Shown here piece by piece: positions 8,897 through 16,834 of a stretch of DNA of 64,000 nt (positions within the stretch are counted from its first letter, which is position 1; each line of letters opens with the position of its first letter). Source of the DNA: Streptomyces sp. ALI-76-A (GTDB lineage: Bacteria > Actinomycetota > Actinomycetes > Streptomycetales > Streptomycetaceae); the NCBI RefSeq assembly GCF_030287445.1, contig NZ_JASVWB010000004.1, forward strand, positions 1,302,001-1,366,000. Direction: 5' to 3'. Under the pieces are notes generated by a model. That model was not told the DNA's origin, searched no databases, and saw only the letters and a program-made list of their open reading frames with translations. The translations under genes were made by a program, and so were the position numbers.

Positions 8897-9100
8897 TCAT
8901 GGCATAGCGTCTAGGAAGGTACGGCCGTGTTCGCGCATAGCTTCGATCACGTACTCGTATTCGGTCTCATCCTCAAGGAGGAGAGCCATGTGTGTCTCGG
9001 TGTTGTAGATGGCGCCGAGCCCGAGGTCGGATGTGATGACGACCCACCCATCTTCGGTTCCGTCCCAGAGGTAATCCAGGCTCTCGCGTCCGTCCGTCAT
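8897..9100 (-). CDS. Small acidic protein of unknown family, translationally coupled to a broken JAMM-type gene
   Basis: 67 residues, very acidic (D-L-W-D-G-T-E-D-G-W, L-L-L-E-D-E-T-E-Y-E-Y), no signal peptide or membrane segment. The ATG at 9100 overlaps the TGA of the upstream remnant as ATGA, and GGAG sits 8 bases before it. Such a coupled small acidic protein after a nuclease- or JAB-type effector gene is a common layout for immunity proteins of polymorphic toxins; that role is inference from position and composition only, since I do not recognise the family. A terminator hairpin follows. With the upstream gene wrecked by an IS3 insertion, it may now be expressed weakly or not at all. Confidence 0.65.
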   Translation of the reverse strand: MTDGRESLDYLWDGTEDGWVVITSDLGLGAIYNTETHMALLLEDETEYEYVIEAMREHGRTFLDAMP

Positions 9101-9221
9101 GGGGTTACTCCATGCTTAGTGAAGGTGACGACCATGCCGCCCCTTCCGACGGGGATGATCCGGGACGAGCGCATCGGAGATCCTGCCTTTTCGAAGGCAT
9201 CAAGAAGTCTGAACGGCTCTC
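9097..9221 (-). pseudogene. C-terminal end of the JAMM-domain gene split by IS3
   Basis: The minus-strand frame reads E-P-F-R-L-L-D-A-F-E-K-A-G, later R-I-I-P-V-G-R-G-G-M-V-V-T-F-T, and ends at a TGA that overlaps the start of the next gene. Codon third positions look genuine. It abuts the IS3 end at 9222, whose 3-base target duplication CTC (9219-9221 and 12381-12383) shows that it originally continued into the sequence at 12384. The joined reading needs at least two frameshifts, so the gene was already decaying or has decayed since. Confidence 0.55.
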
Positions 9222-9290
9222 TGAGGTTCCCCCGAGATGCGGGGATGGGTGACAGAGGGTCAGATGGGTCTCACGAGAGGAGCCCAGACG

Positions 9291-9599
9291 ATGCCTGCCC
9301 CGAGGAAGTACCCGCTGGAGTTGCGTGAGCGTGCGGTTCGGATGTACCGGACCGCCGAGCCGAAGCCCGTGATCCGCCGCATGGCCGAGGAACTCGGCGT
9401 GCACCACGAGGCTCTGCGTAACTGGATCCGTCAGGCCGAGGCCGATACCGGCGAGCGAGACGACATCCTCACCACCGCCGAGCGTGAGGAGCTGGCCGCT
9501 CTGCGGAAGGAGAATGCCCAGCTCAAACGGGCGAACGAGGTCCTGCGGACGGCCTCGGCTTTTTTCGCGGCCCAGCTCGACCCGACCCGGCCCAGGTGA
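9291..9599 (+). CDS. IS3-family transposase OrfA (helix-turn-helix)
   Basis: 102 residues from ATG 9291 behind GAGAGGAG. The N-terminal helix-turn-helix (K-Y-P-L-E-L-R-E-R-A-V-R-M, then G-V-H-H-E-A-L-R-N-W-I-R-Q) binds the element ends, and a leucine-zipper-like stretch (L-A-A-L-R-K-E-N-A-Q-L-K-R-A-N-E-V-L) follows, both standard for IS3 OrfA. The frame ends at a TGA that overlaps OrfB. A T-TTT-TTC slippery heptamer at 9560 should let some ribosomes shift by -1 and make the OrfAB transposase. Confidence 0.9.
   Translation: MPAPRKYPLELRERAVRMYRTAEPKPVIRRMAEELGVHHEALRNWIRQAEADTGERDDILTTAEREELAALRKENAQLKRANEVLRTASAFFAAQLDPTRPR
9560..9566 (+). promoter_or_regulatory. Predicted -1 ribosomal frameshift site of IS3 copy 1
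   Basis: TTTTTTC in the X-XXY-YYZ register of OrfA (codons GCT TTT TTC). A -1 slip here leads without a stop into the OrfB frame. The same heptamer is kept in copy 2. Confidence 0.7.
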
Positions 9600-10380
9600 C
9601 CGCGCTCGTCGATGCGCACCCGCACCTGGGGGTCGAGCCCGTACTCCGGGAACTTTCCATCCCCTCCTCCACCTACTACCGATGGCGCCAGGCCGAGAAG
9701 GAGCCATGCGAGCGACGCCGCCAGGACGCTGAGCTCACAGGGAAGATCCGGCAGGTCCACGCCGACTCCGGCGGGACCTACGGCTCACCCCGCGTGCACG
9801 CCGTCCTCCGGCGTGAAGGCGTCCACGTCGGCCGCAAACGCGTTGAACGGCTCATGCGCCAGGCCGGCCTGGCCGGGATCAGTCCCCGGCGGGGCAAGGG
9901 TTTCACCCGACGTGCTCCGGACGCGGATCTGGCCCCTGACCTGGTGCAACGCGACTTCACCGCGAACGTGCCGAACCGGCTGTGGGTCACCGACCTGACC
10001 ATGATCGCGACCGAGGAGGGCCCGCTGTGGCTGTCCGCGATCCGCGACGCCTTCTCCCGCCGGGTGGTGGCCTGGGAAACCTCCGCCCGCGCGGACGCCG
10101 ACCTGGTCCTGACCACGCTGGAGTATGCCCTGGCCAGCCGCGAAGTCGCCCCCGGCGAGCTTATTCACCACGCCGATCACGGCTGTCAATACACGTCCGT
10201 GAAGCTCACAACTCGCCTGCTCAGAGCAGGCATCCAGGCGTCTATGGGCTCGGTCGGCGACTCGTTCGACAACGCCCTGGCGGAGAACCTATGGATGGTC
10301 ATCAAGACCGAGTGCATCCGCGGCCGCGTCTTCGCCACCAGAGCCGAAGCGAACCTCGCACTCTTCGAGTACATCGACGG

Positions 10381-12205
10381 ACCCTGTTGCCCAATTGACC
10401 TCACGCAGCGAGGTCAAGGGCTGCCAGTCGGGATATGCGCGTGCGCGCGAGGGGGATTTCGTTCCACCAGGCGTCGAGGCGGATCAAGTTGATGGCGGTT
10501 GCTGTGAGAATGTGCGCGAGCCGCGTCTTGGCCAGGCCGATGTAGCGGGTCCGGCGGACGCCGGCGGTCGCGACGGCCTGGTGGATGGTGCCTTCCACGC
10601 CGGCGCGGGCCGCGTAGCGGTCCTTCCACTCGTCGGTGGACTGCTCCGCCCGGACGCGTTCCAACACCGCGTCCTGTTCCTGGGGCCGGATAGTCAGCTG
10701 CCGCCCGTACTGGGTGGATCTGGTGCACTGATCGCGCACCGGGCAGGGCGCGCAGGTGGCGGTCGCGAAGCGGATGCGGATCGCGTCCCGGCCGTTGTTG
10801 TCCACTCCCTCCGTCCAATACCTGCTGGTGGCACCGGTCGGGCAAAGTGCGTGCTTGGCCTGCCAGTTGATGGTGAAGGCGGACTTGCCGAAGCCTCCGC
10901 CCGATGTCGACTGCCGGGTGTTGTTGGACCGGACTGGGCCGACGACGCAGACGCCACGGGTGGTCGGCGCGGTGAGCAGCAGCTCGGCCGAGGTGTAGCC
11001 AGCGTCCAGGAGATGCTCCCCTGGTAAGAGACCCTTGCTGGTGAGTCGGTCGTGGACCTCCTCGACGACCATCGCGTCGTTGACCGTGGCGTCGGTCGTG
11101 ACAACGTGGGTGATCAAGTGCGGGCGCTTCGACGCCCCAGGGTCGTCACAGCTCTCACTGAGATGGATCTTGTAGCCGACCCAGGCGGATCCGCGCTTCT
11201 TGGCGTACCGGGCCTCAGGATCGTAGGGCGAGGCGATCATTGCTCTGCTCGGCGGGAGATCGTCCTTCCCCCGCCAGGTCACCTCCTCTTCGCCGTCGGT
11301 GACAGTGCGCGTGAACTGCTGCACCCACACCGTGCGCAGGACGGTGACGGCAGGCACCTGCTGCAGCCATCCTGGCGCCGTCGGCGCGAAGACAGCTTCG
11401 AGCAGGCGGTATCCGTCAGTGGCGATCTGCCGGGCGAGGGTGCGCCGCTCCTGCTCGTCGGTCGGCAGTCGGTAGGCGTCGACCCGCGCCCCGTAGCGTT
11501 CCTGCCACGCCGGGTCCATCGACGTGCGCAGCCAGTCCGGCGCGGCTGCGGCGAGCGCTTCCAGCACCGCCCGCAGCGTCTCGCCGATGAACTCCAGGCG
11601 GTTGAGGCCGCGGACCGCGGCGAGTACGTGTGTCGAGTCCGTGCGCTGCCTCCCTCCGGAGCCGACCAGCCCCAGCTCGGCGAGGCGCTCCAGCAGCAGG
11701 TCCAGGACCCTCGCTTCCATGCCATGCGCCAGCAGCCGGTCCCGGAACCCGGTCAGCACTGTGTGGTCGAAGCCGGGGTCGGTCAGCTCCAGGCCCAGCA
11801 GGTACTTCACGTCGATCCTGGCCCGCACCGCGTGCGCGGCCTGGCGATCAGTCAGGTTCTCGGCGAACTGCAGGACGCTGACCAGGGCCAGCCGGCCGGG
11901 CGAGATCCCGGGACGCCCCCTGACCCCGAAGGCTGCCTTGAAATCCTCATCCGAGAACAGCGGACCGAGGCCGTCCCGGATCCTCATGGCCAGACAGCCC
12001 TTGGGGAACGCCGCGCGAGCCACATCCCGCGTCAGGTCAGGAACCTCCGCTCCCGAGTCCGAGCGCATCGACACCGCCGCACCCCCAGTTCCCCGCGGCC
12101 GGACACCCAGCTCGTGCCCTTGAGACCGTCGCCCAACACGCTCATGGCCCCGGACGCCGCATGCCCCGTGATCACGCTGGCTTCACTCGAATTGGGCAAC
12201 AGGGT
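10381..12205 (-). mobile_element. IS1182-family element, intact, inserted in IS3 OrfB
   Basis: 1825 bp bounded by perfect 16-bp inverted repeats (ACCCTGTTGCCCAATT at 10381-10396, its complement at 12190-12205). The direct repeat CATCGACGG at 10372-10380 and 12206-12214 is the target duplication. Confidence 0.92.
10401..12074 (-). CDS. IS1182-family transposase
   Basis: 557 residues, full length for the family. The N-terminal half has the R-G-R-P-G-I-S-P-G-R-L and F-A-E-N-L-T-D-R-Q-A-A motifs; the central DDE catalytic domain shows T-D-S-T-H-V (first Asp), L-L-D-A-G-Y-T-S (second Asp) and the C-terminal A-R-A-G-V-E-G-T-I (Glu). A Cys-rich segment C-A-P-C-P-V-R-D-Q-C lies before the C-terminus, as usual in this family. 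The gene is alone in its element and looks functional, so it may be active. Confidence 0.93.
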   Translation of the reverse strand: MSMRSDSGAEVPDLTRDVARAAFPKGCLAMRIRDGLGPLFSDEDFKAAFGVRGRPGISPGRLALVSVLQFAENLTDRQAAHAVRARIDVKYLLGLELTDPGFDHTVLTGFRDRLLAHGMEARVLDLLLERLAELGLVGSGGRQRTDSTHVLAAVRGLNRLEFIGETLRAVLEALAAAAPDWLRTSMDPAWQERYGARVDAYRLPTDEQERRTLARQIATDGYRLLEAVFAPTAPGWLQQVPAVTVLRTVWVQQFTRTVTDGEEEVTWRGKDDLPPSRAMIASPYDPEARYAKKRGSAWVGYKIHLSESCDDPGASKRPHLITHVVTTDATVNDAMVVEEVHDRLTSKGLLPGEHLLDAGYTSAELLLTAPTTRGVCVVGPVRSNNTRQSTSGGGFGKSAFTINWQAKHALCPTGATSRYWTEGVDNNGRDAIRIRFATATCAPCPVRDQCTRSTQYGRQLTIRPQEQDAVLERVRAEQSTDEWKDRYAARAGVEGTIHQAVATAGVRRTRYIGLAKTRLAHILTATAINLIRLDAWWNEIPLARTRISRLAALDLAA

Positions 12206-12380
12206 CATCGACGGCTTCTACAACCCTCGCCGCATCCAGAAACGACTCGGCTACCTCAGCCCGATCGAGTACGAGGAGAAGCACTACGCCAACCAGGCAA
12301 CGACCGAACAAGTGAACCTGAAACCACGTCAAACCGCCCTGACCAGCTAGTCAGCCACCCCGCACAGCGGGGGAACCTCA

Positions 12381-12640
12381 CTCGCTTTCCGGAACACTCG
12401 CTGTGATTCCTCTGGCATCCAATTCGGTTTCAAAGAGCTGCAGATCAGAGGCTTCCTGTCTGCCGGGCTCGGGTAAGGGAGCCCCTTGGGGTGCGTGTGG
12501 TAGACGAGAATAGTGTCGGCCCGGACGGGGATTTGCACTCGGCTGGAGATACCAGAGTAGAGGAAGTACTGGCCCCCGTGGATTGCGGCGCGGGGGTCCT
12601 CACCGGCACCTCGGCCGGGCCGCGTTCGGGGGCTACTTGG
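12381..12640 (-). pseudogene. JAMM/JAB-domain gene, N-terminal-side remnant
   Basis: A minus-strand frame gives G-G-Q-Y-F-L-Y-S-G-I-S-S-R-V and then V-Y-H-T-H-P-K-G-L-P-Y-P-S-P-A-D, an exact H-x-H-x7-S-x2-D zinc motif of JAMM (Mov34/MPN, JAB) metallopeptidases (His codons at 12499 and 12493, Asp at 12460). Just after it the coherent frame shifts to one reading D-L-Q-L-F-E-T-E-L-D-A-R-G-I-T-A-S-V-P, the expected helix after the motif, which runs up to the IS3 insertion at 12380. The upstream end merges with the 3' end of the DUF4394 gene, so the N-terminus has been lost. JAB domains occur in many bacterial polymorphic toxins and ubiquitin-like systems. Confidence 0.55.
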
Positions 12641-13544
12641 CTACGGTGGCCGCGGCTCCGCCGCCGGTGTTCATGCCGCCGCGGGGGCCGGTGTCGTCCT
12701 GGTTCAGGGGGAGGGCGATGTCGAAGACCTGCCGGCTGGCGGGGAAGGTGCCGACGCGCTCGGCCCTGCCGTTGAGGATGTTGACGCGGTAGAAGCGGTA
12801 GGCGCCGCTCACCTTCAGGGCGGCGAAGCCCTGGTTGGTCCCGGCCTTGGGAGCGTAGTAGATGTCGAAGCCTGCGTTGGGTCCTGCGTTGACGCCGAGG
12901 CTGCCAGTGGGGGCGAGGGTGCCGGCGTTGGCCGGGGACTGCAGCGAGACTCGGTCGTTGACGGTGTCGATGTCGAACAGCGTTGTCGCGGTTGCGGGGT
13001 TGAGGTCGTTGTTGGTGTAGGCGGCGCCGGTCACGCCCAGTGCGGGGGTGGGTGTGGTGGCGGGCGGGACCGCCGGGTTGGTCAGCCTGCCGTCGACGGT
13101 GGTGACCCGCGGGGCTGCGGGGTCGTCGATGTTGTGCCGCAGATTCTGGCCCGTGTCGCTGATGACACGCAGCCGGTTGGCGGCCGGGTTGAAGTCGACG
13201 CCGAAGTACCTGCCCTCCAGTGCCACTGTCAGCTGGGACACCTTGGTGGCTTTCGCGTAGCTGCTGATGGTGTAGATGCCGCCTCGGTCGCCGACGCCGT
13301 ACAGCTTTCTGTTCTGGACGCGGTAGTCGATTCCCACCAGCTTGCTGTCCTTTTTTAGGCCGCGGATGTGGCCGAGTGAACGGGGCGAGGACGGTGTGTT
13401 CTCGGAGAAGCTGACGAGTCGCTGATCGACCGTGAGACCGACGACGTCCAGACCGCCCGGGTACCTCTCGTCCGCTGCCGCCACCGCCGCGGCGGGCAGG
13501 GCCAGCGCGAGCGCCAGGGCAGGAGCGAGTACTGCTGCACGCAT
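12633..13544 (-). CDS. Secreted DUF4394 protein
   Basis: 303 residues from ATG 13544, with a clear signal peptide (A-L-A-L-A-L-A-L-P-A-A-A-V-A-A-A). The mature part has the repeated beta-propeller-like pattern of DUF4394 proteins: L-V-G-I-D-Y-R-V-x-N-x-K-L-Y-G-V-G, then G-V-D-F-N-P-A-A-N-R-L-R-V-I-S and later A-Y-T-N-N-D, which recur as short blades. The family is found in secreted proteins of actinomycetes and has no established activity. It is monocistronic here. Its 3' end runs directly into the JAMM remnant with only a few bases between, which points to a rearrangement junction. Confidence 0.85.
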   Translation of the reverse strand: MRAAVLAPALALALALPAAAVAAADERYPGGLDVVGLTVDQRLVSFSENTPSSPRSLGHIRGLKKDSKLVGIDYRVQNRKLYGVGDRGGIYTISSYAKATKVSQLTVALEGRYFGVDFNPAANRLRVISDTGQNLRHNIDDPAAPRVTTVDGRLTNPAVPPATTPTPALGVTGAAYTNNDLNPATATTLFDIDTVNDRVSLQSPANAGTLAPTGSLGVNAGPNAGFDIYYAPKAGTNQGFAALKVSGAYRFYRVNILNGRAERVGTFPASRQVFDIALPLNQDDTGPRGGMNTGGGAAATVAK

Positions 13545-14073
13545 GTGAATCTCCCAGGGAGACAGGCCCGGACCGAATACCGGGCGTCACCTGTGACACA
13601 AACACGCTCACAAGATTGCAGCACGTTACGACGGTCATTCAGGCGAGTTCCGCTCCGCACCGCGCCTGTCTGCTCACGAGATGTCGCTCAGGCGGTGGAG
13701 GCCGGCGATGGCCTGATGGGCGGCGGGAAGCCGGTCTCGTCGCTGGATCCAGCGGGTCAGCTGGCAGCGCTTGCGCGAGGGCGGCCACCGTCTGGGGCTT
13801 GTCGGCGGTGAGCTACCGGTGCCGCCGCCGCGTTGGCACGGCGGCGGCACCAGAGGGCGCGTCGGCGGAGGCGACGGGTGAGCCGGTGAGCCCGCCGTCC
13901 AGGCTGTTCCGCTGGCGCAGGCCTGCGCCAGCAGAACACGGCCGAATAGTCCAAAGGGAACCGGTTGGCGGTACGTGGCGAGGCCGCCGTCCGCGGCCTG
14001 ACTCAACGGCCGGCCCTTCGCAGCGCAACCGGGTGGCTTTGTCCGCGAGTAAAAAAAACCGACTCGCAAACTA
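13545..14073. other. Gene-free stretch before IS630
   Basis: No frame here has a convincing start, RBS and coherent product; a GC-rich minus-strand frame at 13674-13960 may be a worn-out remnant. An A8 run flanked by GACTCG/CGAGT-type arms lies at 14046-14066 just before the IS630 end. Confidence 0.4.
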
Positions 14074-15219
14074 GTGTCCTGAGTCGGGAATTCGCTGCGT
14101 AAGTCTCTGTTGCTTCGGCATGATGGCCGGGTGGCGAGGATGGGACGGCCGAAGGCCGAGCTGGTACTGACCGATGACGAGCGCGAGACGCTGACGCGTT
14201 GGGCGAGACGGCGGACGTCGTCGCAGGCGCTGGCTCTGCGGTGCCGGATTGTGCTGGAGAGCGCAACCGGCGCCTCGAACAAGGATGTTGCGGGCCGGCT
14301 GGGCGTCGAGGCACACACGGTGAGCCGGTGGCGGGCCCGGTTCGTCCGGGACCGGCTGGAGGGCCTGACTGACGAACCGCGTCCGGGCGGACCGCGGAAG
14401 ATCACCGACGGCCAGGTCGAGGAAGTGGTCGTCAAGACGCTGGAGACCACGCCGAAGGACGCCACGCACTGGTCGACGCGGTCCATGGCCAAGGAGGTGG
14501 GGCTGTCTCAGTCGGCCATCGCGCGGATCTGGCGAACCTTCGGCCTCAAGCCACACCTGGTGGACACCTTCAAGCTGTCCAGGGATCCGCAGTTCATCGA
14601 GAAGGTTCGTGACGTGGTCGGGCTGTATCTCGCTCCGCCCGAGCATGCGCTGGTGCTCTGTGTCGACGAAAAGACGCAGATCCAGGCTCTGGACCGGTCG
14701 GCGCCTGTGCTGCCGATGATGCCGGGCATGCCCGAGCGCCGCACCCATGACTACGTGCGCGGCGGCGTCACCACTCTGTTCGCCGCGCTGAACACCGCCA
14801 CCGGCGAGGTGATCGGCCAGATCCACCGCCGGCATCGCGCCGTGGAGTTCAAGAAGTTCCTGACCCGGATCGACAAGGAGGTGCCCGACGGGCTGGACGT
14901 GCACCTGATCTGCGACAACGCCTCGACGCACAAGACCCCCGCCATTCAGCGATGGCTGGCCGCGCATCCCCGCTTCCACGTGCACTTCACCCCCACCAGC
15001 TCCTCCTGGCTCAACCAGGTCGAGCGGTGGTTCGGCCTGCTCACCGACAAGCAGATACGGCGAGGCGTCCACAAGAACGTCCAGGCCCTGGAGAAGGACA
15101 TCCGCACCTGGATCAAGACCTGGAACGAAGACCCGAAACCCTTCGTCTGGACGAAGACCGCGGACGAGATCCTTGAACGCCTCGCCGGATATCTGAACAG
15201 AATTCCCGACTCAGGACAC
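14074..15219 (+). mobile_element. IS630-family element, intact
   Basis: 1146 bp with perfect 20-bp inverted repeats (14074-14093 and 15200-15219), flanked on both sides by the dinucleotide TA (14072-14073 and 15220-15221), the fixed target duplication of IS630/Tc1-mariner elements. Confidence 0.93.
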
Positions 15220-15222
15220 TAG
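14131..15222 (+). CDS. IS630-family transposase
   Basis: 363 residues from GTG 14131; ATG 14140 is an equally possible start. The N-terminus has paired helix-turn-helix DNA-binding regions (A-S-N-K-D-V-A-G-R-L-G-V and H-W-S-T-R-S-M-A-K-E-V-G-L-S), and the DDE domain shows L-C-V-D-E-K-T-Q-I, H-L-I-C-D-N-A-S-T-H-K and S-S-S-W-L-N-Q-V-E-R-W-F. The stop codon TAG is built from the duplicated target TA plus the first flanking base, so termination is supplied by the insertion site. Complete and probably functional. Confidence 0.93.
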   Translation: MARMGRPKAELVLTDDERETLTRWARRRTSSQALALRCRIVLESATGASNKDVAGRLGVEAHTVSRWRARFVRDRLEGLTDEPRPGGPRKITDGQVEEVVVKTLETTPKDATHWSTRSMAKEVGLSQSAIARIWRTFGLKPHLVDTFKLSRDPQFIEKVRDVVGLYLAPPEHALVLCVDEKTQIQALDRSAPVLPMMPGMPERRTHDYVRGGVTTLFAALNTATGEVIGQIHRRHRAVEFKKFLTRIDKEVPDGLDVHLICDNASTHKTPAIQRWLAAHPRFHVHFTPTSSSWLNQVERWFGLLTDKQIRRGVHKNVQALEKDIRTWIKTWNEDPKPFVWTKTADEILERLAGYLNRIPDSGH

Positions 15223-15267
15223 GCGAATAGACCTGACCAAGCCCTACCAGCGCTGGCCGACTTGCGT

Positions 15268-15298
15268 GAGGGCCGGATCGTGGAACGACCCGGCCCTC
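15268..15298 (-). terminator. Terminator of the His/Lys/Trp-rich protein gene
   Basis: GAGGGCCGG (15268-15276) pairs with CCGGCCCTC (15290-15298), 16 bases past the minus-strand stop codon. Confidence 0.75.
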
Positions 15299-15314
15299 GC
15301 CGACGGTGTTCAGC

Positions 15315-15689
15315 TCAGTGGTGCTTGCAGTCCCAGTGGCCCTTGATCCAGTGGTGGTCCCAGTGTCCGGGGACGTGGACCCACTTGTAGGAGTAGTGGT
15401 GCTTGAAGTGGCCCTTGTGCCAGGTACCGTGCTTGTCGTAGTGGCCCTTGTGCCAGGTCTTGTGATGGACCTGCTTCTTCTCCCAGTGGCCCTTGACCCA
15501 CTTCTTCTCCCAGTGGCCCTTCTTCCACTCGCACCTGTCATGGTGGTCGCCAGCGACCACGGTGACGGCAGACGTGGGCGCGGGAGCCGCGCTGGCGGTG
15601 CCGGACATGCCGAGCGCGGCGCCTCCGGCCAGCAGTCCCGTCGCGGCGGCTCCGGCCACCATGCGGCGGACTCGCATGGATGCGGTCAT
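15315..15689 (-). CDS. Secreted His/Lys/Trp-rich repeat protein
   Basis: 124 residues from ATG 15689, 8 bases after AAAGGAG. A Sec signal peptide (R-V-R-R-M-V-A-G-A-A-A-T-G-L-L-A-G-G-A-A) ends near A-S-A-A. The mature ~80 residues consist of degenerate short repeats built on [KH]-G-H-[WYF], for example K-K-G-H-W-E-K-K-W-V-K-G-H-W-E-K-K, with about a fifth His, a fifth Lys and many Trp/Tyr, and two Cys near the ends of the mature part. I do not recognise a named family. The composition suggests metal, heme, polyanion or wall-polymer binding (inference). Monocistronic with its own terminator. Confidence 0.8.
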   Translation of the reverse strand: MTASMRVRRMVAGAAATGLLAGGAALGMSGTASAAPAPTSAVTVVAGDHHDRCEWKKGHWEKKWVKGHWEKKQVHHKTWHKGHYDKHGTWHKGHFKHHYSYKWVHVPGHWDHHWIKGHWDCKHH

Positions 15690-16261
15690 CGACGCATCTC
15701 CTTTGAAAGTTGAGCGATGAGCACATTGAGGAGGTGTCCTTTTCCGACCCGCCCGGTCATGCAGGTGGCACGGCCGGGTTGTGGGGAGGAGCGTTGCCTT
15801 TCGCCTCGCTGTGCCGGACATGAGGGATTCGAAGCCGACGGGAGGACGGATGAGGAAACAGGGCGAGAATCTCGCAACTGTGCAGAACATCCACTGACGG
15901 AGTGGGATGAGCGATATGTTCGCGGCTCGCGATGCCTGCTGACGGTGGGAGTCGCGTCACTCTAAGTGATAAGATCTTTTGTCCCGCGGCGCTGCCTTCG
16001 ATCGAGACTCGGCTGGCTCGGCGCTGCGCCAGGTTGCGACACAATCCCCGGTGCGTTCCTCTCAACAGTCTGTTACTGCTCCTGAAGGAGCGAGGATGCG
16101 ATCGCTCCTGAGAGGCGAACCGTGAACGAGCCGTCCGCCCCGATCCAGGTTGCAGGGGTGGAGCAATCGGGATGCAGCTTCGTGCCATCTGCCGGTTCTG
16201 TGGCTACGAATCATTTGCAAAGGGTGCTTTTGCACCGACTGATTCGTTCAGAGGAGCGGTC
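15690..16261. other. 572-bp intergenic region
   Basis: No gene supported. A small stem-loop (AGGAGCGA 16086-16093 with TCGCTCCT 16102-16109) lies upstream of the GHKL kinase gene; its role is unclear. Confidence 0.4.
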
Positions 16262-16666
16262 ATGCCTGCCACCGCATCAGCGCCGGCGACGGCGCAGCAC
16301 GCCGTCGCCCTGCCGAAGGGTCTGCGCGCCCCGGCTGTCGCCCGCCGTATCGCCGAACGGTGGCTGAAGGCCACCGAACCGTCCGACCATGTGCAAGACG
16401 CGGTGCTCGTTGTCTCTGAACTGGTGACCAACGTCGTCCGTCACACCCATGACTCGTGCCGGTTGACGCTCACCGTTCAGGATGGGCAGTTGGACATCGC
16501 TGTCGCCGACCAAAGCGAGGACTTGCCCGACCTTCGACAGCAGACGACCGGGGACGAGCACGGCGGCTTCGGTATGGGAATCGTCCGCCAGCTGGGCGGG
16601 CAGGTCACCGTGGTCCCCGCAATCGGTGGCAAGACGGTGCACGTCCTGCTCGAGCTGGACCCGTGA
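16262..16666 (+). CDS. Anti-sigma-factor-type serine kinase (RsbW/SpoIIAB-like GHKL ATPase)
   Basis: 134 residues from ATG 16262 behind GAGGAG (6-base spacing). The single HATPase_c_2 domain shows the N box S-E-L-V-T-N-V-V-R-H-T, a G1-like D-Q-S-E-D motif and the G2 box G-G-F-G-M-G-I-V-R-Q-L. Streptomyces carry dozens of these cytosolic regulators, which phosphorylate anti-anti-sigma factors or hold sigma factors. No partner STAS gene is adjacent. It lies 170 bases before a SigK-like sigma gene on the same strand, but whether they are functionally linked cannot be told. Confidence 0.85.
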   Translation: MPATASAPATAQHAVALPKGLRAPAVARRIAERWLKATEPSDHVQDAVLVVSELVTNVVRHTHDSCRLTLTVQDGQLDIAVADQSEDLPDLRQQTTGDEHGGFGMGIVRQLGGQVTVVPAIGGKTVHVLLELDP

Positions 16667-16834
16667 GCGCAACACCCAACGCCGGGTGCGCCCAACAGCT
16701 CCCGCACCGCTCAGCGCAGGTCTCACTCTCCTGCCACGGCCGCCCTGCACCTTCCGCTGACCGATGCCAGGGTCAGACCCGGGCGGGCGGCGGGACAGGA
16801 TCAGCTGAGAGCACCAGGTTAAGGAGAGCAGGGC

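Larger units (their letters stand above)
9596..12350 (+). pseudogene. IS3-family transposase OrfB, split by the IS1182 element
   Basis: The 5' part (to 10380) carries the integrase core with the first two acidic residues (W-V-T-D-L-T-M-I and H-H-A-D-H-G-C-Q-Y-T-S) and the glutamate region (F-D-N-A-L-A-E-N-L-W). It breaks after E-Y-I-D-G; the remaining 45 codons resume at 12215 with F-Y-N-P-R-R-I-Q-K-R-L-G-Y and end at the TAG 12348-12350. Removing 10381-12214 restores the frame exactly, as comparison with copy 2 confirms. This copy therefore cannot make its own transposase. Confidence 0.9.
9222..12380 (+). mobile_element. IS3-family element, copy 1, interrupted by a nested IS1182 element
   Basis: Ends are TGAGGTTCCCCCG-type inverted repeats at 9222 and up to 12380, flanked by the direct repeat CTC on both sides, the 3-bp duplication usual for this family. 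OrfA is intact; OrfB is cut in two by the element at 10381-12205. Without the insert and one 9-base duplication the IS3 would be about 1325 bp. A second copy lies at 23643-24929. Confidence 0.9.

Noticed and set aside
10395..12350. Long plus-strand frames opposite the IS1182 transposase
   Set aside because: Antisense shadows; one only appears real at its end because it runs into the true 3' part of IS3 OrfB.
13674..14492. Minus-strand frame across the gap before IS630
   Set aside because: Mostly shadow of the IS630 transposase; the part outside the IS has no coherent pattern.
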